Counted from the first letter of the stretch, positions 42,015 through 51,423 are shown. The stretch is 64,000 bases of DNA from Lewinellaceae bacterium (GCA_020636005.1 JACJYR010000001.1:1870001-1934000), one strand, 5' to 3'. Notes: a model not told the origin generated them from the sequence alone. Translations and numbers: made by a program.

Positions 42015-43400
42015 TTACCCCCTTAACGCTTCTACCTCTTCCACAGTTTTAGGAATGGGTTTGCCCAAAATCCGGTGCCCGGTTGTTGTGATCAAAACAT
42101 TATCCTCTATCCTGATGCCGCCAAAGCTGCGCCAGGCGTTCAGTTTTTCGTAGTTGATAAAATCGTTGAACTTGCCCTCGCTGCGCCATTTGTCCATCAG
42201 TTCGGGGATGAAATAAATGCCAGGTTCCACCGTCAGCACGAAGCCCGGCTCCAGCGCCCTGGCCAGCCGCAGGTAGGCTGTGCCAAACTGGTCGCTGCGC
42301 TTCACGGTGTCCGAGTAGCCCACGTAGTTTTCCCCCAAATCCTCCATGTCGTGCACATCCAGGCCGATCATGTGGCCGAGGCCGTGCGGGAAGAAAAGGG
42401 CATGTGCGCCCTGGGCTACCGCATCTGCCATATCCCCTTTCATCAATCCCAATGATTTCAAGCCCTCAGCAATGGTACGGGCCGCAGCCAGGTGTACTTC
42501 CATATAGGTCAGCCCAGGCTCCAGCGAGCCGATTGAACTCACCTCCGCATCCAGTACGATGTTGTAAATATCTTTTTGTTGTTGGGTAAAACGCTTATCC
42601 ACCGGGCAGGTGCGGGTGATGTCGCCGGCATAGTGCATCATGGTTTCGGCACCGTGATCGCCCAGCAGCAATTGTCCGCTTTTCAGGGTGTTGCCATAAG
42701 AATGGTTGTGCAACGTCTGCCCGTTCACCGTCAGGATGATGCCGTAGGCGATGCCGTTGCCCATGCCGCTGGCGATGCCCTGGGCGATGCCGGCCAATTC
42801 CGCTTCTTTCTTGCCTGCCGCAGTAGCTTTCATCACGGCCACGTGCATGGCACCGGAAATGTTGACAGCCATTTCCATTTCCCTCACCTCAGCTTCCGAC
42901 TTGTGGGAGCGCTGTGCTACGATGGCTTTTATTAAATCCACTGAAGCTTTTTCTTTCAACTGGCCGACGGGGATGCCCAACAGTTCGCCCAACATCACCA
43001 TATTGTCGTAGCGGTAGGGCGGGGTGAAATGGATGGGGCGCTTTTTATCCAGCGCATTCTTTAAAAAACTGGCCAATTCCTTGAAGGGCAGCGTTTTTTC
43101 AACACCGGCATCGGCAGCCCGGGCAGCGATGGTAGGCTGTGGGCCTGTCCACACGATGTCCTCCATCGTCAGTTCGTCACCGAAAATGATAGCCTCGTTG
43201 GCATCGGCATCAATGATGGCGGCCAGCCCCGCCTGGTCGAGGCCGAAGAAATAAAGGAAATGGCTGTCCTGCCGGAAATGGTAGGTATTGGCAGTGTAGT
43301 TCATGGCCGCCTCGTTGTTGCCAGGGAAAAGGAGGATGCCAGTACCCATGTCCTTGATGAGGCGGGCACGTCTTTGTTGGTAAGTTTCTTTTGAAAACAT
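42015..43400 (-). CDS. pepP: Xaa-Pro aminopeptidase (M24B)
   Basis: 461 aa from the ATG at 43400 (MFSKETYQQRRARLIKDMG); the frame extends 29 codons further but only through the ACCGTCCACC word array. N-terminal AMP_N domain (about 1-140), then the pita-bread fold with metal ligands recognisable in GDHGAETMMHYAGDITRT, HGLGHMIGLDVHDME, TVEPGIYF and GGIRIEDNVLI. It removes N-terminal residues before proline in the cytoplasm. Likely shares a transcript with the HAD gene. Confidence 0.92.
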   Translation of the reverse strand: MFSKETYQQRRARLIKDMGTGILLFPGNNEAAMNYTANTYHFRQDSHFLYFFGLDQAGLAAIIDADANEAIIFGDELTMEDIVWTGPQPTIAARAADAGVEKTLPFKELASFLKNALDKKRPIHFTPPYRYDNMVMLGELLGIPVGQLKEKASVDLIKAIVAQRSHKSEAEVREMEMAVNISGAMHVAVMKATAAGKKEAELAGIAQGIASGMGNGIAYGIILTVNGQTLHNHSYGNTLKSGQLLLGDHGAETMMHYAGDITRTCPVDKRFTQQQKDIYNIVLDAEVSSIGSLEPGLTYMEVHLAAARTIAEGLKSLGLMKGDMADAVAQGAHALFFPHGLGHMIGLDVHDMEDLGENYVGYSDTVKRSDQFGTAYLRLARALEPGFVLTVEPGIYFIPELMDKWRSEGKFNDFINYEKLNAWRSFGGIRIEDNVLITTTGHRILGKPIPKTVEEVEALRG

Positions 43401-43442
43401 GCTTTGGTTGGTGGACGGTGAACGATGGACGGTGGACGGTTT
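43401..43442 (-). repeat. ACCGTCCACC word array directly before the pepP start
   Basis: On the minus strand: ACCGTCCACCGTCCATCGTT then CACCGTCCACCAACC, a 7-10 nt degenerate word, ending 6 nt before the ATG at 43400. Relatives at 41082-41098 and 54053-54090. Confidence 0.6.
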
Positions 43443-43461
43443 TGGACAAACCTGGCCAACA

Positions 43462-43872
43462 TCAAACATCAATGGAATCGTAAACAATGACCTTGCTCCA
43501 AAGGTGGGAACAATCTTCTATGAATTTCAGGTGAATGGGATCCACTTGATAGGAATCCTGATCGGCTTTGTTTTTAAACGTCACCATCCAGGAGACACCG
43601 TAAGAATTGTCAACTACCTCCCTGGGAGTGCCGGCGGGCTTCCCGATGTGGAGTGTTTTGATGGTTTTGACTTTGGACAAGTGGCGCAAGCCTTCTACCA
43701 GCTTTTCCACATCGGCAGCGTTGCCGGGGTTTTTCATCCAGAAATAAACGTGGTGGATAAAGATGTTTTTCATGCCTTTGGGTTTGGTGTCCAATGAATT
43801 GGCGGCAGCCAAAGGCAAAAGTGCGGAATAACTTGCCGTTGCGAGGAATGAACGGCGGGATTGTTTTTTCAT
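43462..43872 (-). CDS. Exported Dabb-family protein (stress-responsive alpha/beta barrel)
   Basis: 136 aa. The N-terminus MKKQSRRSFLATASYSALLP is a Tat-type signal (RRSFLAT). The mature domain matches Dabb: HHVYFWMKNPGNAADVEKLV, LHIGKPAGTPREVVDNSY, then FKNKADQDSYQVDPIHLKFI. Dabb domains are small ferredoxin-like dimers found in stress proteins and some polyketide cyclases; the role of exported ones is unknown. It lies upstream of pepP on the same strand with a word-filled gap. Confidence 0.88.
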   Translation of the reverse strand: MKKQSRRSFLATASYSALLPLAAANSLDTKPKGMKNIFIHHVYFWMKNPGNAADVEKLVEGLRHLSKVKTIKTLHIGKPAGTPREVVDNSYGVSWMVTFKNKADQDSYQVDPIHLKFIEDCSHLWSKVIVYDSIDV

Positions 43873-43967
43873 TTCGGAAAAATATTAGAAGGGTAATGTT
43901 AAAAAAAAATTTCCGTGTGTGAAAAATCGGCCGCCATTTGATTGGTCTTTAAATTAAGATTAACGCC

Positions 43968-45350
43968 TCATCCACCAAACAAATGCGTAATCTCCTTGCA
44001 ATAGCTGATGAGGGCATTGGTACTGGTGACACCGAGCCGATCCCGCAGGTTGCGCAAGTGGGTATCCACGGTATGCACACTCAGGTTGATCTCCTGGGCA
44101 ATCTCTTTCGACAACAGGTTCCGGTCAGAATATTCGACGATTTCCTGTTCCCGCTGGCCTATGAAAATCTCCTCGGAGCGGTAATCGGAGATGCTGAAAT
44201 ACTGGTGCTGTTCCGGGGTGTGCAGTGCCAGGATGCTATTGGCACTGGCCTTTTTGAGGTGGTTGATGTTGGAAAAAATATGGAGGGAAAGCAATAGTTG
44301 GCCCTGCTCATTGAAATGGAGGGGGGTGGCATATTCCAGTATCCGGGTACTGTGCGGGGCGACCGGCGTGATACGGTAGTCGAATATGGCCACAAACTGC
44401 TCTTTTTCCTGGCCGGAAGCTTCGGAGTAGGCCCTGGACAGGTGCCTGTTGATTTTTTCAATCTTGTGTATATCGGGGGAATAGTGCCCTACCTGTTGGA
44501 ATTTATTGACCAAATCTACCCAACCCAGGCCGGTCACCTCTTCAATGTTGTCGCTGACATAACGGTACTGGTTGGTGGTGTAGTCGTAGATGGCAATTGC
44601 CTTGCGGGTAGTCGAAGCGATTTTTCCCTGAATGAATTGCAGGGTGACGCCGATGTCGGGCACGGCACGAAGATCCCTTACCGGTTTTGGCAAACGGCCC
44701 CCGCTGGGCTCGTATTTTTTCAAAAAAGTGGGCAAAGAAATCAGGGAAGGAGAGGGTTGCTTGCACATGGAAGGCCCTTCAGGCACAAAGGTCACCTGGC
44801 GCAGGGCCTGCCGGAACACCTGCGTTTCATCCAGCCGCTGTGCTGCCAAATAATGGGCTTCCTTCATGTTCCTGCAGTTGCGGAGCGCCGTGGTGAGCGA
44901 TGTCCTCAACCGTTGGGCGGTCAGGATATTTTTTTCTTCGTAATCATTGATTTCATAATGGTGGACGAGGTAATCTTCCGGGGCGAGGCCAGGGTTGCCA
45001 GTGCGCACCACGATCTGGGTATGGTCATTTTTTCTTTCATTGCGCAGATAATCAATCACTTCCAAACCGGCGCAACGGTGTTCCATCACAATGTCGAGCA
45101 GGATAACATGGTACTCAAGCGGGCTGGCCTTGAGCAAGGCAATGGCTTCCGTGGCAGAATAAACAGAACAAAACCGTAAATCCCTTTCATCGAAGACAAA
45201 GCCCTCCAGGGCAAATTGGGTTACATCGTGGACACTTTCTTCATCGTCCACAATGAGGATATTCCAGCAATCGGAGGCTGATGCCGGCATCAATTCCTGC
45301 TCTGGTGCAAACAGTAAAAGATCTTGTTCTACTTCAAATCCAGTCATCAT
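43968..45350 (-). CDS. Response regulator: REC, PAS-like and LuxR-type HTH domains
   Basis: 460 aa. Receiver domain about 29-165 with the phosphoacceptor Asp86 (VILLDIVME) and acidic pocket D35-D36 (ILIVDDEESVHDVTQ). This receiver resembles those of DUF3369-type regulators, including VVRTGNPG and the YEINDYEEKNILTAQRLRT stretch. A PAS-like middle (about 255-380: AIAIYDYTTNQYRYVSDNIE) and a LuxR HTH at the end (GQREQEIVEYSDRNLLSKEI, then LSVHTVDTHLRNLRDRLGV). A histidine kinase gene on the same strand ends 580 nt upstream and is the likely partner. Confidence 0.9.
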   Translation of the reverse strand: MMTGFEVEQDLLLFAPEQELMPASASDCWNILIVDDEESVHDVTQFALEGFVFDERDLRFCSVYSATEAIALLKASPLEYHVILLDIVMEHRCAGLEVIDYLRNERKNDHTQIVVRTGNPGLAPEDYLVHHYEINDYEEKNILTAQRLRTSLTTALRNCRNMKEAHYLAAQRLDETQVFRQALRQVTFVPEGPSMCKQPSPSLISLPTFLKKYEPSGGRLPKPVRDLRAVPDIGVTLQFIQGKIASTTRKAIAIYDYTTNQYRYVSDNIEEVTGLGWVDLVNKFQQVGHYSPDIHKIEKINRHLSRAYSEASGQEKEQFVAIFDYRITPVAPHSTRILEYATPLHFNEQGQLLLSLHIFSNINHLKKASANSILALHTPEQHQYFSISDYRSEEIFIGQREQEIVEYSDRNLLSKEIAQEINLSVHTVDTHLRNLRDRLGVTSTNALISYCKEITHLFGG

Positions 45351-45553
45351 TGTTTGACAATTTTGGTGATAGTTTTTTACGGATTAGCAAGCCCAGGTGT
45401 TGGTGGGGTACATTGTGTACGACAAGTTTTACAATTAGTGAGGAGATTGGGGGAGACAAGAAAAATTTCTTTTTCCTTTAGCTCCCCAAGATTTTGGGGG
45501 TGGTTTTAAAGCGCAGTCCAAAATTATTGTGGGCGGGCGAAATAGGCACCCTC

Positions 45554-45607
45554 TTTTCAGGGAAGCCAGGTAAATTTTCAGGGAAGCAAGTGGGATTTTC
45601 AGGGAAG
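45554..45607. repeat. Three iterons TTTTCAGGGAAG at 21-bp period
   Basis: Copies at 45554-45565, 45575-45586 and 45596-45607. The 21-bp period is two helical turns, so a protein could bind all three on one face. They lie about 205-257 nt upstream of the regulator start (45350, minus). Confidence 0.6.
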
Positions 45608-45771
45608 GTTTTTTTTCACCCCGTAAACCCATGCACCCTGTGCCGGCGCTAATTGATGCCACGGGTTTCCAGTACTTCGCTTAGAGAAGCTGCCCTTTTG
45701 CAACCAGACTTGAAATGATTGGTGATGCTTGTATAAAAAAGTAAAACGATAGGATCGTCAGCGAGGCTTTG

Positions 45772-45779
45772 CAAATTTA
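45772..45779 (-). promoter_or_regulatory. Possible -7 box TAAATTTG (minus) toward the regulator gene
   Basis: CAAATTTA on the plus strand. About 420 nt before the regulator start, so the leader would be long; weak evidence. Confidence 0.3.
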
Positions 45780-45843
45780 ATCCGCCTGTTGCTAAATCAA
45801 TGCTACGGCTGCGGGTTATTTTAGGAACAGTGAAAAATTACGC

Positions 45844-45871
45844 ACATCGGGATTATTTTTCCTTCGATCCT
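45844..45871. repeat. DR-A fragment
   Basis: ACATCGGGATTATTTTTCCT then TCGATCCT matches the right end of the DR-A repeats at 12078-12192 and 12932-13044; the left part is missing. Confidence 0.65.
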
Positions 45872-45930
45872 CTTTTTAAAACTAAGGTTTATAGAACATG
45901 CCCCCCATCCGTGGCCAGAACCTACCTCAT

Positions 45931-47388
45931 TTAGATAGGGATATTGATGTCGAACAAAACGCCCTGGTTGATTTCACTTTGGCAGGAAATGGTACCCCCC
46001 AGTTGTTTCACCACCAAATTTTGTACGATGCTCAGTCCAAGGCCACTGCCCCCTTTTTGTTTGCCTGTTGAAAAAAACGGCTCGAAAATCTGGGGCAACA
46101 AGTCGGCGGGGATGCCGGTGCCATCGTCCTGGTGTTGCAGTATAAAGTGATCAGGAGCTGGGACCAGCCGGATGGCGATGGTGCCTTTTTTTGTTTTGTC
46201 GGGATAGCCGTGGCGCAGGGAATTGGTCACCAGATTGGTCAGTACCTGGGCAAAAATGCCGGGATGGCTGTCTATTTCGAAGCGTTCCGGCAGGTCGAGC
46301 TGCAATTCTATCTCGGTGTTTTTAAAATATGGCCCCAAGGTATTGGCCACCTGCCGGATCAGTTCGCTCAGGTCAAACCGCTCCTGTTGCCTGCTGAGCT
46401 GCCGGACGGCCACCGTTTTATAATCCTGGAGCAACTGGGCCGCCTTTTCCAGGTTGCCAAGTATGAGATTGCAGCCTTTTTGTGCCTGGCCGACGTAGGC
46501 TTCCAGGCTGGATTTCCGCAGTTGCTGCTGCTCGTATTGAACCACAAATCCCTGCGTGTATTCCTGGAGGGAAGAAGCCGCTGTGACGGCGATGCCGATA
46601 GGCGTGTTGATTTCGTGGGTGATGACGCCCACTGTTTCGCCCAGGGTGGCCAGTTTTTCCGCCTCCAGTAGGTATTGTTGCATTTGCTGCATCTGTGCGA
46701 GTGAATTTTCCAGGGCTTGCTGTTTTTCGAGGAGCAGTTGGTTTTGCTCAATTTTATCCTCCATGGCACGGTTGATACGGCGGTGAAGGGGGATGAAAAT
46801 AAAGCTCAGTTCCAGGCCCAGCAGCAGGAGCGTAAATAGCCAGATAAAGGTTTCGAGTTGGCCGAGTTGCTTGATTTTGGTGGTAGATTCATTCTGGTAC
46901 CGGAGCACGATTGCATCCATGTTTCCCAAAAAGACCGGTTCATTTTCGAGGATAGCCCCCATTGCTTCCTGGCTGTTAGATCCCTGTTTTTTCAGCAGTT
47001 GGATAGCTGCATTTTTGATCGCTTGAAAGGTTTGTTCCGTGTTGTCAAATAAGCGGTTCACCTCGTCCGAATTCTGGACGGTGAAATCCCCGATGGGCGT
47101 TTTTCCGCGCAGTTGGAGGTAGGCCTGTTGCCATTCCTGGAGGGAGCGATCCAGGCTGTCCAATATTTCACGCTGTTCCGGGCTGCCGGCAGAATTACCT
47201 TGCAATTTCAGGCAGTCCTTGGCAATCCGCTGGCTGAGCATCCTTTGTCGGCCGGCCAGGTTGACTACCCTGGCGTCATTTTCCCGGTCTTCCAATCCCT
47301 GGCGTGCCAACAGGTAGGCCAGGGTGCTGGACAACACCAGCAGGGAAATGGCCAACAGGTAAAAAATGAGCGGGGTACTTCCTTTCAT
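45931..47388 (-). CDS. Membrane sensor histidine kinase with PilJ/NarX-type sensor domain
   Basis: 485 aa. Membrane helix about 7-27, a periplasmic helical sensor (about 30-180) containing VNLAGRQRMLSQRIAKD, the PilJ-type signature also found in NarX-like nitrate sensors, and a second helix (about 181-201). A coiled coil (about 205-245) leads to the phosphoacceptor His258 (GVITHEINTP). The ATPase part has the N box (LTNLVTNSLRHG), DDGTGIPADLLPQIFEPFF and GGSGLGLSIVQNLV. Probable partner is the regulator at 43968-45350. It is divergent from amtB, which suggests a nitrogen signal; this is inference. Confidence 0.9.
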   Translation of the reverse strand: MKGSTPLIFYLLAISLLVLSSTLAYLLARQGLEDRENDARVVNLAGRQRMLSQRIAKDCLKLQGNSAGSPEQREILDSLDRSLQEWQQAYLQLRGKTPIGDFTVQNSDEVNRLFDNTEQTFQAIKNAAIQLLKKQGSNSQEAMGAILENEPVFLGNMDAIVLRYQNESTTKIKQLGQLETFIWLFTLLLLGLELSFIFIPLHRRINRAMEDKIEQNQLLLEKQQALENSLAQMQQMQQYLLEAEKLATLGETVGVITHEINTPIGIAVTAASSLQEYTQGFVVQYEQQQLRKSSLEAYVGQAQKGCNLILGNLEKAAQLLQDYKTVAVRQLSRQQERFDLSELIRQVANTLGPYFKNTEIELQLDLPERFEIDSHPGIFAQVLTNLVTNSLRHGYPDKTKKGTIAIRLVPAPDHFILQHQDDGTGIPADLLPQIFEPFFSTGKQKGGSGLGLSIVQNLVVKQLGGTISCQSEINQGVLFDINIPI

Positions 47389-47561
47389 GGTCAGTTCAAT
47401 TTGCCTGGGAAAGTAGCATTAAAATCCATTTTGGAGCAAAATACTAAAACTTGGTATAGGATGGGGCGCAAAGGACGGATAGGTTTGTGGAGCAAATTTA
47501 TTCATTGACACGGAAGGTTTCGCCGGCGTGGCCAAAAGTAAACCCTTGACTACCAACATCG

Positions 47562-47600
47562 TAACCGCCATCCGCCGTCAACCATCCAACCATCTACAAC
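47562..47600 (+). repeat. CAACCATCC word array before the amtB start
   Basis: CCGCCATCCGCCGTCAACCA then TCCAACCATCTACAAC, directly ahead of the ATG at 47606. Confidence 0.5.
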
Positions 47601-47605
47601 AGTCT

Positions 47606-48967
47606 ATGAACCGGCCTACCAATCGTTACTCCATCCCTTTTGTGATCATCGCCATGGTCGCCGTCGGCGGTATCTTCATGTCGCATCCACCTGCCCCCTC
47701 AGCCGAAGAAGTCAATGCCGTGAACGCAGGCGATGTAGCCTGGCTGCTATCTGCCTCTGGTTTGGTACTGCTGATGACGCCGGGGCTGGCCTTTTTCTAT
47801 GGGGGCATGGTGCGCTATAAGAACCTGATATCCACCCTCATTCAAAACTTCATCTCCCTGGGCATTGTCAGCATTGCCTGGCTTTTTGTAGGCTTCAGCT
47901 TTGCGTTTGGTGATGACATAGGCGGCTTGATTGGCAACCCCGCTACTTTTTTCATGTTCGACGGGGTCGGACTTTCGGTTCGACCGGAGTTCGCTGCCCA
48001 TGTGCCGTTTGCGCTGTTTGCCATGTTCCAGCTTAAGTTCGCCATCATCACGCCGGCGCTGATCACGGGCGGGGTCGCCGAGCGTATCCGGTTCTCGTCG
48101 CTGATGTTGTTCATCGTGCTTTTTACCCTGTTCATTTACTCCCCGCTGGCCCATTGGACCTGGCACCCGGGCGGTTTTCTTCGCAATTGGGGCGTACTTG
48201 ATTTTGCGGGCGGCACGGTGGTACACATTTCTGCCGGATTTGCCGCATTGGCGGGGGCGATGTACCTGGGGAAAAGGGACGGCCAAACCGGGCACCATAC
48301 CCCTACCAATATCCCATTTGTTGTGATCGGTACGGGCCTGTTATGGTTTGGGTGGTTTGGATTCAATGCCGGCTCGTCACTGGCCGCTGACGGCCTTGCC
48401 ATTACGGCATTTGTCAACACCAATTTTGCTTCGGCCACCGCCATGCTGGCCTGGGTATTGCTCGATGGGGTGACCGGTCGGAAAAGGTCGGTGGTAGGTG
48501 CCTGTGTCGGGGCAGTGGTAGGCTTGGTGGCCATCACGCCCGCCGCTGGTTTTGTGACGGTCGGGCAGAGTGTCTTTATCGGATTTGTGGCAACGGGGGT
48601 CAGCTATTTTGCCGTCCGGTACAAAACAAAAACAGGCATTGACGACACGCTTGACGTGTTCCCCTGCCACGGCTTGGGCGGCATCGTCGGCATGATATTG
48701 ACCGCCGTTTTCGCCAAAGATGTGGGCCTGGTATATGGCCACGCCAGTACCTTGATGTACCACCTGCTGGCCCTTGTCATCGTTAGTATTTTCACTTTCG
48801 GAGGCTCTTACCTGCTCTTTATGCTGACGGACTACATGCTCCCGCTCCGGGTATCGCCCAAACAGGAATCCCTGGGACTGGATCTTGCCCAGCACGGTGA
48901 AACTGCCACGGACTGGAAAGAACGGGTGAATGGTGCGCCAGAACATACCCCTGCTGTTTCAAAATAA
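47606..48967 (+). CDS. amtB: Ammonium transporter
   Basis: 453 aa from the ATG at 47606; an upstream frame from 47528 only translates the word array. A signal-like first helix (about 8-25) is followed by the Amt fold of 11 helices: AGDVAWLLSASGLVLLMTPG, FYGGMVRYKN, HWTWHPGGFL, the pore His in FAGGTVVHISAGFAAL, and the second His in DDTLDVFPCHGLGGIVG. It carries ammonium through the inner membrane. No PII (glnK/glnB) gene is adjacent, unlike in many bacteria. The type III glutamine synthetase gene follows after 222 nt. Confidence 0.94.
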   Translation: MNRPTNRYSIPFVIIAMVAVGGIFMSHPPAPSAEEVNAVNAGDVAWLLSASGLVLLMTPGLAFFYGGMVRYKNLISTLIQNFISLGIVSIAWLFVGFSFAFGDDIGGLIGNPATFFMFDGVGLSVRPEFAAHVPFALFAMFQLKFAIITPALITGGVAERIRFSSLMLFIVLFTLFIYSPLAHWTWHPGGFLRNWGVLDFAGGTVVHISAGFAALAGAMYLGKRDGQTGHHTPTNIPFVVIGTGLLWFGWFGFNAGSSLAADGLAITAFVNTNFASATAMLAWVLLDGVTGRKRSVVGACVGAVVGLVAITPAAGFVTVGQSVFIGFVATGVSYFAVRYKTKTGIDDTLDVFPCHGLGGIVGMILTAVFAKDVGLVYGHASTLMYHLLALVIVSIFTFGGSYLLFMLTDYMLPLRVSPKQESLGLDLAQHGETATDWKERVNGAPEHTPAVSK

Positions 48968-49035
48968 ATTACTCAGGTGAAAGCCTGTCCATTGTTTGAA
49001 ATCAACAATCTGCATTCATAACTAACTCGAGTTGC

Positions 49036-49150
49036 GGGTATGGTTGATAGCAGGTTGATAAAAGGTTTTATGGGTTGATATTGGCTACCCTTTTGCGAAG
49101 GATAAACCCTTATCAACTTATTATCAACCTTCTATCAACCCGATAATAGA
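49036..49150. repeat. GGTTGATA/TATCAACC palindromic word array before glutamine synthetase
   Basis: Three GGTTGATA words, a short centre (TGGCTACCCTTTTGCGAAGG), then TTATCAAC, TATCAACC, TATCAACC. As RNA it could form a long hairpin about 40 nt before the ATG at 49190. Same word family as 13084-13137. Confidence 0.65.
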
Positions 49151-49189
49151 CTATCCTCAACTTGGGTTAACCTTTAAAAGTTATCAGCT

Positions 49190-51379
49190 ATGTCCATCAG
49201 ACTCCAAGCATTAGAAAAAATTCAATCTAACGGAAAGGGTGTTTTGGCCAAGGAACAAAAGAAGATTTCAGAAATCTTTGGCAAAAACGTGTTCAACGTG
49301 ATCAAGATGCAGGAATACCTGCCCGAAAAAGCCCTGGAAGCCGTTATCCATGCCCGCAAAACAGGAGAAATCATCAGCCTGGAAACGGCGGAAACCGTGG
49401 CCAAGGGCATGAAAAAATGGGCCATGGATTTCGGTGCCACCCATTACACGCACTGGTTCCAGCCGCTCACCGGCCTCACCGCCGAAAAGCACGACGCATT
49501 TTACAAGCCTGCCTACAGTGCCGACGCCATGGGCATCGAATCCCTGAGTGCCCGTGATTTGGTGCAACGGGAGCCAGACGCTTCCAGCTTTCCGAGCGGC
49601 GGCCTTCGCAACACCGCCGAGGCTAGGGGCTACACCATCTGGGATCCCACTTCGCCCGCTTTTATATTGGAACTTGAGTCGGGTAAAACGCTGTATGTGC
49701 CCGCTATTTTTATCTCCTACACCGGCGAGGCGCTCGACTATAAGGCACCGCTGCTCAAATCCATTGAGGCCGTGAACCGTGCGGTAACGCCCGTGGCGCA
49801 ATATTTTCACCCAAATGCACAAAGCGTAATAGCCACCCTGGGCTGGGAACAGGAGTATTTCATTGTGGATGAAAACCTGTACGAGGCCCGCCCGGACCTC
49901 TCGATGGTTTCCCGCACCCTGTTTGGCATCCTGCCCGCCAAGGGCCAGGAAAAGGCCGACCATTATTTTGGCAGCATCCCCGAACGGGTACAGCGTTTCA
50001 TGCACGATTTTGAGCAGGAAGCCCTGCGGCTGGGCATCCCCGTGCTGACCCGGCACAACGAAGTGGCCCCTGCCCAGTACGAATGTGCGCCCATGTTCGA
50101 AGAACTGAACACCGCCGTGGACCACAACCTGTTGCTGATGGATGTGATGCAGCGCATTGCCAAACGCCACCACCTGCGGGTGCTGTTTCATGAAAAACCC
50201 TTTGCCGGCATCAACGGGAGCGGAAAGCACAACAACTGGTCGCTGGCTACCGACACCGGCATCAACCTCCTTTCACCCGGGGACGAACCTGCCAGGAACC
50301 TGCGCTTCCTGACCTTTTTTACCAACATCATCCGGGCGGTGGAGCGGTACAGCGACCTGATGCGGGCCAGTGTGGCCTCCTCCGGCAACGACCACCGCAT
50401 GGGCGCAAATGAAGCGCCGCCAGCTATTATTTCGGTGTTCACCGGCAGCCTGATGGAGCAGATCCTGCATCATTTCAAAGATCATGGGTTCAACAACGGC
50501 AAGGATTTCACCGCACCGACGCTCGAACTGAACGTGCCTAAAATACCCGAAGTGTTGCTCGACAATACCGACCGCAACCGGACTTCACCGTTCCCTTTTA
50601 CCGGCAACAAATTTGAATACAGGGCCGTGGGTGCCAGCCACAACTGCTCCTTCGCCATGACGGTGCTCAATACCATCGTGGCCGATCAGTTCCATGATTT
50701 CCATGTGGACGTAGAATCCCTTATCAAAAAAGGCCATAGCCAGGAGGCCGCCATCGTGCAGGTGCTGCAGCAGTGCATCAAGGACTCGGAGCATATCATC
50801 TTTAACGGGGACGGCTACAGTGCGGAATGGGAAGAAGAAGCTGCCCGCCGCGGGTTGGCCAACATCAAGTCCACTCCCTATGCCCTGGATTGCTTTCTGA
50901 CGGAGAAAGCACGCCATCTCTTCTCCAAACACTTTGTACTGAACGAACGGGAACTGGATGCACGGGTCTCAGCTTTCCTGGACTATTTCATCAAAGATGT
51001 GGAAATGGAAGCAGTGAGCTACCAGGAAGTTATTTCCACCCACGTCCTTCCTTCCGCCATCAATTACCTCAACCGCCTGGCCAATGCGGCAAGGGGCCTG
51101 AAGGAAATGGATTTGGAAGAAAGTGCAAACAGTATCCGTGCGCTGGCCAAAGAAATTGGCGCCGCCATAGAAAAGGCCCGCAAAGGGCTGCAAGATATGC
51201 ACCACGCAAAAGAAGCGGCAGAGCATGAAACGGATTTGGTGGCCAGGGCCAAGCGCTTTCAGGACGAGCTGCGGCCTACCTTCACCGCCCTGCGGGATGC
51301 CGCCAACACCCTCGAAAGTCTAATTGACGATGCGGAATGGCGCCTGCCCCACTACCGGGAATTGCTTTTTATGCGTTAA
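49190..51379 (+). CDS. glnN: Glutamine synthetase type III
   Basis: 729 aa, normal for GSIII (dodecameric, common in Bacteroidota). Seen: N-terminal GSIII-specific region (FGKNVFNVIKMQEYLPEKAL), ATHYTHWFQPLTGLTAEKHD, GWEQEYFIVDENL in the catalytic site, PVLTRHNEVAPAQYECAP, the ammonium/ATP segment KPFAGINGSGKHNNWS, and NDHRMGANEAPPAIIS. It joins glutamate and ammonia using ATP. Placed between amtB and a glutaminase gene on the same strand. Regulation by the upstream palindromic word array and the NarX-like kinase is possible but unproven. Confidence 0.96.
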   Translation: MSIRLQALEKIQSNGKGVLAKEQKKISEIFGKNVFNVIKMQEYLPEKALEAVIHARKTGEIISLETAETVAKGMKKWAMDFGATHYTHWFQPLTGLTAEKHDAFYKPAYSADAMGIESLSARDLVQREPDASSFPSGGLRNTAEARGYTIWDPTSPAFILELESGKTLYVPAIFISYTGEALDYKAPLLKSIEAVNRAVTPVAQYFHPNAQSVIATLGWEQEYFIVDENLYEARPDLSMVSRTLFGILPAKGQEKADHYFGSIPERVQRFMHDFEQEALRLGIPVLTRHNEVAPAQYECAPMFEELNTAVDHNLLLMDVMQRIAKRHHLRVLFHEKPFAGINGSGKHNNWSLATDTGINLLSPGDEPARNLRFLTFFTNIIRAVERYSDLMRASVASSGNDHRMGANEAPPAIISVFTGSLMEQILHHFKDHGFNNGKDFTAPTLELNVPKIPEVLLDNTDRNRTSPFPFTGNKFEYRAVGASHNCSFAMTVLNTIVADQFHDFHVDVESLIKKGHSQEAAIVQVLQQCIKDSEHIIFNGDGYSAEWEEEAARRGLANIKSTPYALDCFLTEKARHLFSKHFVLNERELDARVSAFLDYFIKDVEMEAVSYQEVISTHVLPSAINYLNRLANAARGLKEMDLEESANSIRALAKEIGAAIEKARKGLQDMHHAKEAAEHETDLVARAKRFQDELRPTFTALRDAANTLESLIDDAEWRLPHYRELLFMR

Positions 51380-51423
51380 ATACGCCACATTTGTGACCCG
51401 CCCCGAGGTTGTATCATAAGTCA

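Larger units (their letters stand above)
45351..45930. other. 580-nt spacer between kinase and regulator genes
   Basis: Contains three 12-mers TTTTCAGGGAAG spaced exactly 21 bp (45554-45607), a minus-strand -7 box (45772-45779, TAAATTTG), and a DR-A tail fragment (45844-45871). No convincing gene; the 75-codon minus frame 45435-45662 reads the 21-bp repeat. Confidence 0.55.

Noticed and set aside
42015..43487. Longer start for Xaa-Pro aminopeptidase at 43487
   Set aside because: The extra 29 codons translate the ACCGTCCACC word array and overlap the Dabb gene; the ATG at 43400 gives the usual N-terminus.
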